From Elmis aenea (taxonomy: Eukaryota > Arthropoda > Insecta > Coleoptera > Elmidae): a stretch of 64,000 nucleotides of DNA. Shown here piece after piece: positions 51,001 through 59,505 of this stretch (the first letter of the stretch is position 1; the number at the start of each line of letters is the position of its first letter). A program made the translations under genes and the position numbers. Where the stretch lies: assembly GCA_947652605.1 (NCBI GenBank), contig OX393577.1, forward strand, positions 70,208,108-70,272,107, written 5' to 3'. Under the pieces are notes generated by a model. The model saw only the letters and a program-made list of their open reading frames with translations, was not told the origin of the DNA and did no database searches.

Positions 51001-51908
51001 AAGCGGCTAAAAGAGGCAATATAATCGCTTAAGGAAGTTGAAAGAAGCGGGCGACGTTTTTCGACGCCTGGATTCAACATGAATTTTATTGATAGCAATA
51101 AAATTTTCATCACACGTCCTGTAGTTTTTTATTTGAGTAGTCTAAGAAATTAATGGTCACACGGTGTACATTTTGGTAAATTTTTTAATTCTGATCAAAT
51201 ATTTAATCAAAACAGTTATTAAGCGTTGTTAAAAATGCAATGAAGAGGATGTTATTTGTGGCCTTAAGTAAGTAATATCAGCTCAAAAATAATTGAGTAT
51301 TATATTACCTGTATATTCCCCGCTTTTACTTGAAGCAATCGGATCTTTCTTCAACAGGCAACCATATTCCTGCTTCGCACTGGGCAGGAGTTTGTAGGGT
51401 TCGTGGTAAACCGAAGAGTTCTCGCTGTCCGACTCCTCGCCTCCGTTCACGTGTCCATATCGACTGCTCTTTTTATTCTTCTTGGAATCGATTGTGCCCA
51501 GAGTGTTCGTTTTGCTCTTCACAGATAATCGTGATCTCGACAAGCCGTTGTTTATGATCGGCGTCGACATATTCATTTTGAGATCTTTCATGTTGATTGT
51601 GACGCCAGGCTTTGTGCTACTCGAAACGAGCGCGGTGTGTTTGTGCAGTAGGGCGACCTTTTTACGACCTCTGCGGATCATGAGGAAGACGGTGCAGGCC
51701 AGGAATAATACGACCATCGCGAGAACTCCCGTTATGAGGCCGATGTAAGCCTGTGCACTGCTTGTGGGACTTGTTGCAGGTGTGACCTCTTTCCTGGCGT
51801 GAGTTGTTTCGCCGCTCTGGAGTCCTGGAGCTGCAGTTGACAGGGGACTGTCCGGTTGCAGGTAGTATTTTTCCAGAACATCTTCGGTGAGATTGTTGGC
51901 CAGGGAAA
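23737..51908 (-). CDS. Ddr: Discoidin domain receptor tyrosine kinase (3' eight coding exons; 5' part outside window)
   Basis: Cell-surface receptor tyrosine kinase of the DDR family; vertebrate members bind collagen through an N-terminal discoidin domain. Exons 51908-51309, 45925-45735, 40746-40594, 35941-35829, 34437-34252, 25937-25845, 25178-25037 and 24045-23737 have GT-AG borders and join in one frame of about 594 residues. In order: extracellular stalk, one membrane span, long juxtamembrane region with Tyr and Pro-rich motifs, kinase domain. Kinase landmarks: Gly loop GEGDFG, beta-3 Lys in LVIVKSLW, catalytic loop HRDLAARN, activation loop [22 protein letters not shown], and the DDR-like tail [15 protein letters not shown]. 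The DFG triad is DHA. The extracellular discoidin exons were not found up to 64000. Introns run from 0.67 to 8.3 kb and hold many transposon remnants. Confidence 0.95.
24470..24640 (+). pseudogene. Decayed C-terminal end of a LINE reverse transcriptase ORF
   Basis: In frame from 24483 the plus strand reads [20 protein letters not shown] before a stop. Further on, other frames give CRGRPG and [23 protein letters not shown] and a final GVSW are the recurrent C-terminal motifs of non-LTR retrotransposon ORF2 proteins. The stops and frameshifts show it is dead. It lies in the last Ddr intron, opposite to Ddr. Confidence 0.65.
25037..25178 (-). CDS. Ddr: Ddr exon: activation segment with DHA in place of DFG
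   Basis: [20 protein letters not shown] continues to [20 protein letters not shown] and WESLLL. The metal-binding Asp of the DFG triad is kept (GAT) but Phe-Gly is His-Ala (CAC GCC). The YxxxYY activation-loop tyrosines typical of DDRs are kept. Acceptor TTTTTTTTGCAG, donor TTA|GTAAGT, phase 0. Confidence 0.93.
25845..25937 (-). CDS. Ddr: Ddr exon: catalytic loop HRDLAAR
   Basis: [20 protein letters not shown] followed by [11 protein letters not shown]. The catalytic Asp of HRD and the RTK-type AAR are intact. Acceptor TTCTTGTTGCAG, donor GCAAG|GTAAGT. Confidence 0.94.
26912..27110. mobile_element. MITE-like element with 31-bp inverted ends, about 199 bp
   Basis: The left end CTGGAGTGCGTTCAGGAATT (continuing CGAAACTGGTG) is matched base for base by the reverse complement of the right end at 27080-27110. 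The interior is rich in CpG and TG and itself partly symmetrical (GTGCGCACAGCCGCACAC). Flanks do not show a clear target duplication, so the superfamily is open. It lies in the 8.3-kb Ddr intron. Confidence 0.8.
27208..27454. mobile_element. hAT-type MITE with perfect 8-bp target site duplication
   Basis: The element is 247 bp. Left end AAGTGGTTTCCAAC and right end, reverse-complemented, CAGTGGTCTCCAACC match the hAT consensus CAGTGGTTCCCAAC. It is flanked on both sides by TATTAGAG (27200-27207 and 27455-27462), a perfect 8-bp duplication as hAT transposases make. Inside are G-runs (GGGGGGCGC) near both ends and no coding capacity. It lies in a Ddr intron. Confidence 0.92.
28260..28440. mobile_element. 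ACAGGGTG-type transposon end
   Basis: TATACAGGGTGTGTGTAAAA at 28272, followed by GGACAACTTTAACATGGCGTTGTT, resembles the fragment at 38598 (CATACAGGGTGTGTCGAAAT then a GTTAACATTTTGATATAGCG block). Both look like single ends of a family of insect DNA elements whose ends begin ACAGGGTG; no opposite end was found. Confidence 0.4.
28490..28897 (+). pseudogene. 5'-truncated LINE reverse transcriptase fragment
   Basis: The open frame starts at [11 protein letters not shown] (motif A with the first catalytic Asp), followed by [20 protein letters not shown] (the RQGG-LSP--F---MD block) and LAFADDV (motif C, with the FADD catalytic pair). An in-frame stop sits directly before AFD and the frame decays after about 30 residues beyond FADD. 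Only about 135 residues of the palm remain, with no endonuclease. It is a non-LTR retrotransposon relic in a Ddr intron, opposite to Ddr; the clade cannot be fixed. Confidence 0.85.
30423..30870. repeat. Dispersed repeat with CCTCCACCAAAAA motif
   Basis: CAGGCACCTCCACCAAAAAT at 30645 and GATGCCTCCACCATTTTTTC at 30470 begin similar stretches about 175 bp apart, and CGGCACCTCCACCAAAAAAT recurs at 43872. A weaker relative (GCGTCTCCACCGC) is at about 44961. This is an old interspersed, locally tandem repeat. Confidence 0.5.
31000..34251 (-). other. 5' part of the 8.3-kb Ddr intron
   Basis: AT-rich intron sequence. GC-richer patches at 31430-31520 and 33295-33425 have no open frame or repeat partner I can identify and may be conserved noncoding DNA; otherwise nothing seen. 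Confidence 0.5.
34252..34437 (-). CDS. Ddr: Ddr exon: helix C and hinge
   Basis: [20 protein letters not shown] supplies the helix C Glu; [20 protein letters not shown] is beta 4-5 and the hinge, followed by [12 protein letters not shown]. More GC-rich than the flanking introns. Acceptor CGTGTTACAG, donor ATAAG|GTAAGT, phase 2. Confidence 0.93.
35060..35600. repeat. Degenerate tandem repeat, period about 140-175 bp
   Basis: The motif ATGCAATACATNRCAAYTATCAA recurs at about 35223, 35403 and 35560, with a weaker one at 35084. Each is followed in the same order by CGTTTRAAAA, a TTTAAAAATAT block, TAGAGCC- or TAGCCC-like sequence and, in the last two, ATCAAAATTTTTGCCTAGGG. It is an old satellite-like array in the intron between Ddr exons at 35829 and 40594. 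Confidence 0.7.
35829..35941 (-). CDS. Ddr: Ddr exon: beta-3 strand with the ATP-anchoring lysine
   Basis: [15 protein letters not shown] leads to [18 protein letters not shown]. The Lys in VIVK corresponds to the VAVK lysine that positions ATP. The long insert between VHLCE and the lysine is a DDR feature. Acceptor TTTGTTACAG, donor GAAGAG|GTTTGT, phase 2. Confidence 0.92.
36000..40590 (-). other. Ddr intron, 4.7 kb
   Basis: Mostly unremarkable AT-rich sequence; open frames of 60-90 codons on both strands show no recognisable product. One ACAGGGTG-type end lies at 38598-38730. Confidence 0.5.
38590..38730. mobile_element. ACAGGGTG-type transposon end
   Basis: CATACAGGGTGTGTCGAAAT followed by TTGGTTAACATTTTGATATA is a relative of the fragment at 28260. 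No matching opposite terminus was found. Confidence 0.4.
40594..40746 (-). CDS. Ddr: Ddr exon: start of the kinase domain with the glycine loop
   Basis: 51 codons, [20 protein letters not shown] to [14 protein letters not shown]. The GEGDFG stretch fits the GxGxxG nucleotide-binding loop. Phase 0 at both ends; acceptor TTGCGTTACAG, donor ATG|GTAAGA. Confidence 0.93.
40747..42759 (-). other. Ddr intron, part
   Basis: AT-rich; short open frames at 41660-42117 on both strands have no recognisable product. A small perfect palindrome TTGGGTCATATAGACCCAA lies at about 41533. Confidence 0.5.
42760..42912 (+). repeat. Dispersed repeat, copy 1 (second copy at 53997)
   Basis: CTCAAAAATGTGACATTTGT and the following GGAGAATGTTTTTACGT are identical to the copy at 53997-54142; similarity extends to a shared end TTTAGCAACRAAATAATACA. 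The two copies are in direct orientation about 11.2 kb apart. Confidence 0.8.
43870..44150. repeat. Imperfect tandem repeat, about 175-bp period
   Basis: GAGCTGTAACAATACTTATA with GGTTTTTGAACAAACTTAAA (about 43938) is echoed by GAGCTATAAGAAATACTTTT with TGTTTATAAACAAACTAAAA (about 44098). The unit begins near the CCTCCACCAAAAAA motif at 43875 shared with 30645. Confidence 0.5.
44157..44752. mobile_element. Non-autonomous hAT-like element, about 596 bp
   Basis: The left end CAGGGCCCGTCGACAGACGC and the right end, reverse-complemented, CAGGGCCGTCGACAAGGTGT are alike for about 15 bp, and both are followed by GCCCTGAGGCA-type sequence a little further in. Flanks read TGTATAGC on the left and GATATAGC or ATATAGCT on the right, compatible with a decayed 8-bp duplication. 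Inside, a stretch near ATATTACGCGTTACGCATTG (about 44330) is duplicated near 44510. There is no transposase frame. Confidence 0.65.
45486..45537 (+). repeat. Short dispersed repeat, copy 1 (second at about 47915)
   Basis: GGATATATTTATTATTAAAA with flanking ATGAAAACC and CAGCATTG-like ends recurs at about 47913-47968 in the same orientation, about 50 bp in all. Confidence 0.55.
45735..45925 (-). CDS. Ddr: Ddr exon: juxtamembrane, proline-rich
   Basis: 64 codons including the split one, [20 protein letters not shown] then [16 protein letters not shown] and ending YYAATDIIK. The Pro run is a likely SH3 or WW site, and Tyr residues near it are candidate docking sites. The ending YYAATDIIK matches the position of YAEADIV in vertebrate DDRs. 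Acceptor TTTTTTTGCAG, donor AAG|GTAAGA. Confidence 0.92.
46024..46731. mobile_element. Foldback element, about 0.7 kb
   Basis: Arms at about 46024-46331 and 46422-46731 are inverted copies with a loop near 90 bp. Matching blocks include GGTCACGATACGTTGTCG at the ends, GATTAAGGCTGTGTTTATTG, and GACAAAATC with its partners further in. No coding capacity. It lies about 100 bases upstream of the Ddr exon at 45735-45925, inside the preceding intron. Confidence 0.85.
46732..51308 (-). other. Ddr intron, remainder
   Basis: AT-rich with modest open frames (for example 49080-49373 plus strand, 97 codons) that show no family features. Nothing further supported. Confidence 0.5.
51309..51908 (-). CDS. 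Ddr: Ddr exon: stalk, transmembrane segment and juxtamembrane region
   Basis: 200 codons. It starts [20 protein letters not shown] (with an NLT glycosylation sequon), then a Ser/Thr-rich stalk. The membrane span is about [20 protein letters not shown], followed by the stop-transfer IRRGRKK. The cytoplasmic part has [11 protein letters not shown] and QEYGCLL tyrosines that could be phosphorylated. The acceptor is TTTCTTACAG; the donor is ACAG|GTAATA, phase 1. Confidence 0.93.
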
Positions 51909-52644
51909 CTGTAAGAAATTAATTCTGTTTAGTTGAGTGAGGGCACTGGAATATCTGGTTTAATTTCAGTTCGATTTATAGTCAAGAAGTTAATTGATCT
52001 TGTATGAGACAAAAAAGTAGAGATGGTTTATTGCAGTAAACGTAGTTTATAGTTTATACCTTATTTATTCAACATCTTCGATGCACCTTTAACAATGTTT
52101 AGTCACAAAATTATGCCGGGTGTCTCAGAGTTTATTTCAAGTTTGATTATGTAGTGCATTAAAAAAATTATTGACAAACTCTTACATAAATTGATTCGTG
52201 GAAAAATTTGCATAAACTAAAAATAAATTTGAAATATTGGCGTGTCTAAAGAAACCATGACTTAATTTTTTTTCCAATGGTACAATGGTTACAATCATTT
52301 TTAGATCATGTAAACAAAGAATCGACTATTACCAATATAAATAATAACCTGTACGTTGTGTCGTAATGGATAAAAATTAGCAAATTAAAATGAAATACAA
52401 ACGAAACCATATTTATGGGAATAAAAAATAGGGCGACACCTAATGGTATAGGACAGGAACTGGGCCCAAAAACGACTTTAGACTACCGAAATTAACGAAT
52501 ACACATTCACAGAAGGCCTTGTTCTACAAAAAGCTTAAGATTTTTAATGTATTACCTGTGGATATTAAACAAATAACGTCTATTTTAATTGTATAAGTAG
52601 GGTGTAACTTATCTAAAATTAGCTACAAAGCTAAATAAGGTTGC

Positions 52645-52690
<46 letters not shown>
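52645..52690. repeat. (TTA)n microsatellite
   Basis: Fifteen uninterrupted TTA triplets. Confidence 0.98.
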
Positions 52691-52850
52691 GAAATTTAAT
52701 TTTTGCGATGACAATTTATTTTAGTAGATTTAAGGCACCCTGTAAATAACTTTATAAAATATTAAAGACAGTAAATTTTTATTGTTCCTGTGCCGATCCC
52801 GGAAAACGACCTGCACTTTAAAAGCGCAGTTTCATTGCTAATAATTGTTT

Positions 52851-52876
52851 TACACACACACATACGCGCGCGCACA
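52851..52876. repeat. Short alternating purine-pyrimidine run
   Basis: TACACACACACATACGCGCG followed by CGCACA, a run of alternating bases of the kind that can adopt Z-DNA; short and probably a decayed CA repeat. Confidence 0.7.
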
Positions 52877-53996
52877 TAAAACGCGTAAGGTAAAAAACCG
52901 CAATTAAATAAATTCAACCCTCCTCAATACTTAATGATGCAATCTCACGCGGTAATGGAAAAAAAAACTAATTTGGTTGACGTTAAAAACAATGCAAGGT
53001 TGTCGAGTAATAAAATATTGGAATTACAAGTAGAATTCTGAATTTATTGGCCGGCGGTAGTAAAAGTTTTATGTTATCCATTTCAGGTATGGGACTGAGA
53101 GAGCAGAACATAATTTACGGACGTTGTTAAAATGTTTCGCGACTAGGGTAGTTTTGTACGTGTTTTTGCAGAATGAAACTGGAGAGCTTGTAGCCCAATG
53201 AACAATATCATGCATAATAAAGTACGCGTGTGGTTTCTCTTGCCTATGTGTAATTTGCTCCACCCCAGGCATATAAACTTCCAGAATTGTATTATTGCAG
53301 GTGTTTTTGGGTCTGGCAGCGATCTCGTATTTATAAAGGAGAAATTGACTCGAGTCTTATGTTATTCTGAGCGGTCAGTTTGGTTCAGTATCAACAAAAA
53401 CTTCACAACCGACAGTACAAACCAATAAGACTTGGCAAATTAATTTTACATCGTTATCAAAGTAGGTTATCACAGTAAATCGTTGAAGAATTAATTTCAT
53501 AAGGAACGCGACAATGCAGAAGCAGATAATGGGACAATTTCACTAAATTACTAATCTGAAATTATACCAAACGTATTCAAATTGGTACTAAAGTAATTGC
53601 AAATTCAGTTTTTGTATAATGTAAAAATGTATGTGAAAATACTGGAAGCTGTTGGGATTAGAAAATTTGCTTCCTCTCAGCAACATAGGACTAAAAAATG
53701 CAAATATGTTAAGCCAATGATTGTGTAATTTTAAAGTGGATTAAGTTACGAAAAAATATAAACCACAACGAAAATATTACACCATAAAATCCAGGAAAGT
53801 AGAAGGATTTAATAGCTCAGAACTATAGGCACATTCAATGGCCTAGTAGTTTTAGGAGAAACGGAGAAATATTTACAAGTAAATTAGGTACGGGAAAACG
53901 AAACGCTCGGTATAGTTTAAAATAATTTCAGATTAAACAACTACTGATCCTGAACAAGTTTTGTATAAAACTTTTTTTTTGTATATTCACTAATAA

Positions 53997-54142
53997 CGAA
54001 GTTATGGAAATATCTGTTTTGTATACAACTCAAAAATGTGACATTTGTGGAGAATGTTTTTACGTGTTTCTCAAAAATCGATTGATTTTTCGTACAGAAA
54101 CCTTTTCGATAGAAAATTTAATTTAGCAACAAAATAATACAA
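53997..54142 (+). repeat. Dispersed repeat, copy 2 (first copy at 42760)
   Basis: Direct-orientation partner of 42760-42912; the block CTCAAAAATGTGACATTTGT is identical, the flanks are diverged. Confidence 0.8.
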
Positions 54143-56251
54143 CATAATATATTGTGTTTGTTTTATAGTATTTGCAGGAGTGGCAGCTTTTTATACACGC
54201 ATGCTCTTTATGTTTTCTGACAATGTTGGACATCCCAAAAAATGCATTTCCACCTTCAGTTTCTTTAAAAACCGCTTAAAACACTTTTTTACAGCTATTC
54301 AAAAGGTCTGAAAGACATTGGAAGAGTTTACCGTGCATTTTTTGGCAAGGTTATTTTCCTCAAATATTCGTCAGTTTCAATTAAGTTTTTGTCATTTGAA
54401 AAATACTGCTAAAGGCTTGTTTTTAAAACATCCAATTAAATACTTTAATAAAAACAACAAAGCACCTTGAAGCTCGCTATGACAAAGCCAAAAAATTTTT
54501 GACTGCATGCGTTCGCTCGTTACTCCGAATATTTACTGAACAAATATATTACCAGTTACAGACGCGAGTTTAATTTATATTACGTTATAACATTCAATGC
54601 GTCAGTGAATTCACGTACATCGAATGAAAGGGTTCGAGATATGTAGACGGAGGATTCGGCTGTAACTGATTCTCCTAATTAATGAACAATATGCCATTGT
54701 TTACTTCAATTTCAAAGATAAACAGGACAAAACGTATCCTTGCCATATGGCTGATGTTACAAAACGCCCCAGGTTATTTACAGAATATATCTACAGAGTG
54801 ACAGCATTAAAAGGTACAAATGTACTTTATGATTCAAGCTTGTATTTTTTTCTGATAAATACATACATGTAACTCTACAGAACGAAAAACATTTTAAAAG
54901 TTATGCTCTGCATTTACATTAGGAGCCGGTTGATTTAAATTCACACGCAAACATTAGGATCTTGCTTATTTGAGAGATACATTTTGGCAAAGTATTCAAT
55001 TTTTATGCTTAGTTATCTTAAGATACTTGCAATCGTCCTAAAATCTACAAAATGCTAAAGTTATGAAATAATTTTAATACGATCAAAATAATCCGAACAA
55101 GATACAGAACTTGCGTGCTTCGGTAAAAAGATTGTTAATTTGTTTTTAAAACAATACACCTAAATTTTGTCTAAAATGAATATTAAAGAAATAAATTTAC
55201 AAAATATTAATTTCATATATTTTAATAAAGGATTAATATAGCTAAAGTTTATTTTATATCTTAAATTAAAGCCATAAGAATTTTAAAAGCCAAATTCGTG
55301 CAGAAACATAATGAAGATGATATTAATTAATGACCTAATCAGTTTAATTGCAAGAAATAAAAACGCAATTTTAAGAAAAATTATCCAAAATTTAACGCTC
55401 CATAATCATCCCGAATTTTTCACAATAAAGGCCCAGTATTTTAATTATTACTAATGTTTATTTGAAGCCAGAACTCATTTATTTCCCTCAGCCTCTGTCC
55501 AAATTTCGTTTTAATACAACTGGGGCGTGATTTTACGATTCTTCGGAGGTTTATTTGCTGTTATTGGTGCAGCTGAGTTCCGAAATGCAAGTAAGTGTGT
55601 AGTTTGTACAGCCAAATGCGCCATTAAGTGCAAAATAGCGCGAGACGACGAAATTTAATTTGCATACGTGATGTTACACACACAGTATAAGTTTCTCGGT
55701 GAAGTTTTAAGTTTGTGTGAGCAACATTAACAAATGAACTGCGAAAATTGCAAAACTTGTTGAGAGGACAGTTCAACCGCGGGCCGGAATAATTTTATTA
55801 ATGCGGACAACGGCGGAAAATAATTTTTTAATTACTATTACGGGTAATTTTAATATTGTTTCGAGAGCTTATGGTTAAACACAAGTGCAAAGTCTCATTG
55901 AATTAAACAAGTTTACTTTTGAGAGCAAATGGAATACTTAATACGTTAATAGTTTTTACCAGGCACTTAAAGCTTAAAATGTTTGTTAAACATTCTGTTA
56001 AATGTTTTCTATTTGACTTCGTTTACGGGAACGTCAGCTATTTGGATTTAAAAACCTTATGCACACAAGTTTTTATAATTCTCTCGTGAATTGCTGTATT
56101 CCAACATGATATATTGGTGTGCAATATAACAAGTAAATAGTATTTAATAAATGCAAATTTGGAATTTTTGCAAAAAAGAATACATTTGGAACTTTTTCAA
56201 AATGTTAAAGTGCTGTAGAAAATAGTTTAAGGCCGTTATTGAACAATTGTA

Positions 56252-58089
56252 TATACAGGGTGAGTCACGACGGACGCGTCGGAGTTTTATGGTGAAACGC
56301 TTTATATATTCCAATTTCTGTCGCTGTTAGATTATGTAAGTCAATAAGGGCTACATTTTAAAAATATTTTCAAACATACAGGGTGCTCCAAAAAAGAGTG
56401 GCATATCAAAGTTATACTTTTTCTTATGGAACACCCTGTATTTTTTTACATTTTTGGATTCCTGTTTAAATTTAATTAAAAAAATGTGAAAGGTCATATG
56501 GGTCTAAAGTCAACCGTTCTCGTGAAAATCGCATTTTCATGAAAAATCAGTATTTTCAAAAATTTTCAACATTTAAAAACTTTGAGAAGTATGCAAAAAT
56601 TCGTTTGGAGATAAGATTGACAATAGATTATGTAACACTTTGCACCAACTACATTTTTAAAATATTCTACAGGGCGTTTTTTACGCTTGGTCAAACTTGT
56701 GAAACTTTAAACATCGATAACTCATTTTTTTTAAATACAACCCCTTATATTTTTTTACACCGTCTTATAGAAAATTTAATTCTATTTCGAAAACATTAAT
56801 ATTGTTTTTTACCTAAAATTGATATTTTCCGAGATATCGCGATTTTATTGTTAACTATTAGGGCAAAGTAATATTTTCGAGTAGGCTATAAAGGTAGATT
56901 ACAATAAATGTTCAACATGACGACCATCCTCTTGAATACACATTGTGATCCTCTTTTCAAGTGAACGCCTTACATTAAGCAACATATTAGGAGTGATTGT
57001 CTCAAAAGTTTCTGAATTATTATTACATACATTTTAGTTATCACTAGAAATATTTTTATAAATGTTCAATTAAAGTTACTACGGTCCCAATTTGAAATAT
57101 TTTCTGTGTATTTATATTTTAGTTAACACACCATAAACACTTACCTTCATTAAACATTGTGCACACTGTATAAAACACAATGTTTGCAAAATGCGTGGAA
57201 CCAGAAGTTAAGCAAAGACATTTTGGTAGAACCGAGAGTCGTATCATACAAAAAAATTGTTTATATGATATACTAATCATCTTATCATACTGGTCCAATA
57301 AATAAATGCATAAATAATTGTAAGAAATCTCGATTTAAACGTGAGATTGCTCTTCATTATAAAAAAATGTCAAAAATGCGTAGGCAAAAGATAAAACTAA
57401 ACCTTTCTTGTTCTTTCGTTCAATTGTTTCAAATTACCGCTGTCTACCTTCATAGCCTACTCGAAAATATTACTTTGCCCTAATAATTAACAATAAAATC
57501 GCGATATCTCGGAAAATATCAATTTTAGGTATAAAACAGTATTAATGTTTTCGAAATAGAATTAAATTTTCTATAAGACGGTGTAAAAAAATATAAGGGG
57601 TTGTATTTAAAAAAAATGAGTTATCGATGTTTAAAGTTTCACAAGTTTGACCAAGCGTAAAAAACGCCCTGTATAATATTTTAAAAATGTAGATGGTGCA
57701 AAGTGTTACATAATCTATTGTCAATCTTATCTCCAAGCGAATTTCTGCATACTTCTCAAAGTTTTTAAATGTTGAAAATTTTTGAAAATACTGTATTTTC
57801 ATGAAAATGCGATTTTCACGAGAACGGTTGACTTTAGACCCATATGACCTTTCACATTTTTTTAATTAAATTTAAACAGGAATCCAAAAATGTAAAAAAA
57901 TACAGGGTGTTCCATAAGAAAAAGTATAACTTTGATATGCCACTCTTTTTTGGAGCACCCTGTATGTTTGAAAATATTTTTAAAATGTAGCCCTTATTGA
58001 TTTACATAAACTAACAGCGACAGAAATTGGAAAATATAAAACGTTTCGCCATAAAACTCCGACGCGTCCGTCGTGACTCACCCTGTATA
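56252..58089. mobile_element. Large foldback transposon derivative, 1.8 kb
   Basis: Arms 56252-56897 and 57444-58089 (646 bp each) are near-identical inverted copies around a 546-bp centre. The ends read TATACAGGGTGAGTCACGAC. Each arm contains a second smaller hairpin whose ends are CAGGGTGCTCC and GGAACACCCTG (56378-56440 in the left arm). The arms are similar enough that the same 86-codon open frame appears in both with about five changes, which points to recent origin or gene conversion. The centre holds a transposase remnant. Flanking TA dinucleotides are present but do not prove a target duplication. Confidence 0.93.
56899..57030 (-). pseudogene. C-terminal remnant of a transposase-like ORF inside the foldback element
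   Basis: On the minus strand the frame ending in TAA at 56899-56901 reads ETFETITPNMLLNVRRSLEK and then RITMCIQEDGRHVEHLL. An ITP-ML-NVRRS----R---CI---G-H-EHLL ending is a pattern I recall from the C-termini of insect transposable-element ORFs (often annotated DUF4817 or Tc-like). The family name is from memory and unsure. An ATG followed by a donor-like GTAAGT near 57145-57160 may be the other end of the deleted gene. Confidence 0.6.
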
Positions 58090-58905
58090 AATATCACAAG
58101 TAATGGACAAAGAAATTTCGTTCTTCATGTACTATAAAAATTATAGTTTGGATACAAAATGGTAGCAGAACTAATATCCAATATGAAAGATTTAATTTAA
58201 CGTACTTTTAGACCCGCTGACATAAGATTGTAGCTCGGAGTCGTCTTTGTTAAGTTTAATTATTTGTAAACATGTAGATTACAGCACACAACAAAAGCAA
58301 TATTGTGGGTTCTAACAATGTTTAGGCAACTTCCAATCCGCTTGTAGAATGATAACGTCAAAGTAATTAATAATCCGATTATATTATGTGGCTGAAAATT
58401 TGCACAATACGTGAGCGAACTTACAAACAACGTACAAATCCTTATATTATACTTCTTCACCGCTAAACTCTTTCAAGTGTGCTACGAGATAAATAGTTGC
58501 TAAATTTTTGATATTAATTATGGCGGTGCTCGAAACTCGTTTTATATTTGGTATGACTTGTTTGCGTATACAGTTTATAATTAAACTGAAATGTTATGCA
58601 TTTGTAGGGTTTGCAATGCGTTGTAAAGGACCGCAGTAGCGCAAATCAAAGCTTTCATGCTAAGCTTCGTTTTTGGTTTGTACAGAAACTGCATCTAAAT
58701 TGTTTAGTAAACGTTAATTATTAAGCTGTTATGCAATGAAAAAGCTAAGCGGTTCGTTGCACAAGCCAGTTTCAGTATCCACATTCACGATAGTTGTTAG
58801 CAGACGTTTAAAAAGAAGCAAACAACATATCAAAACCAATAATGTGTTTTAAATTCGGGGCGGTTTCCAGTTAAGTTAGTAATAACAAAAATATACCGGA
58901 TTTAA
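58090..58905. other. No recognised feature
   Basis: AT-rich flank between the foldback element and the minisatellite; nothing supported. Confidence 0.5.
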
Positions 58906-58909
58906 CCGA

Positions 58910-59505
58910 TCACGAAATATCTAAAACTGATCCGGAAAATCAAGAACGGGCTAGGAAAGTCCGGGACTAAAGAAACAATCCGCGCGCTTTTCGGAAAATC
59001 CGGATTAGCACCGAAAATCCAGGTCTTATCCAAAAAAACACGAGTCGGGTTGCTATGAAAATTTAGATCTGGATTACAAACTTTTTTGTCTGTACGGAAA
59101 AATCCAAATCTGTACCTACTACGTAATTTGGATGTGCATTAGAAAAGCCAGAAAACCCTTATTTGTAATAAAAAATTTAGCAAAATACCGGAATATTTCA
59201 GAAAATCCAGGCCCGGTAACTCCGAGTCTGTACTAAAAAGCCGAGTTTGTAGTGAATACTCCGGGTCTGTACTAGCAAATTCGGGACTGCACTAGAAAAT
59301 CCGGGTCTATAAACCTTGGATATTTAGAGGAAAATTCGGGTCTGAACCCAATATTCCAGGTATGTTCTTGAAAACCCAGGTTTGTACAGAACACCCTGGG
59401 TCAGTATTGGGAAATCCGGATCTGTACAGGAGACTATGGGTCTGTACCGAAAATTCCGGATTGTCTACTAAATAATCCAGGTCTATTCCGGAAAATTCGG
59501 TATGT
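58910..59505. repeat. Degenerate minisatellite of about 22-25-bp units
   Basis: Units close to GAAAATCCGGGTCTGTACTA recur about 25 times with heavy variation: for example ACTCCGGGTCTGTACTAGCA, AATCCGGATCTGTACAGGAG and AATTCGGGTCTGAACCC. The period drifts between about 20 and 30 bp. The array is clearest at 59205-59505 and fades to the left. Its GC content is higher than the flanks. Confidence 0.85.

Larger units (their letters stand above)
51909..56251. other. Probable Ddr intron or upstream DNA
   Basis: The Ddr exon beginning at 51908 needs one base from an upstream exon, so intron sequence must start at 51909. I found no exon with discoidin-domain features on the minus strand here. The region holds an ATT microsatellite, a short CA/CG run and the second copy of the repeat first seen at 42760. 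Confidence 0.6.

Noticed and set aside
56539..57802. Two near-identical 86-codon open frames in opposite orientation
   Set aside because: They are the same stretch in the two arms of the foldback element. Similarity comes from arm identity, not from selection on protein, and no motif is visible.
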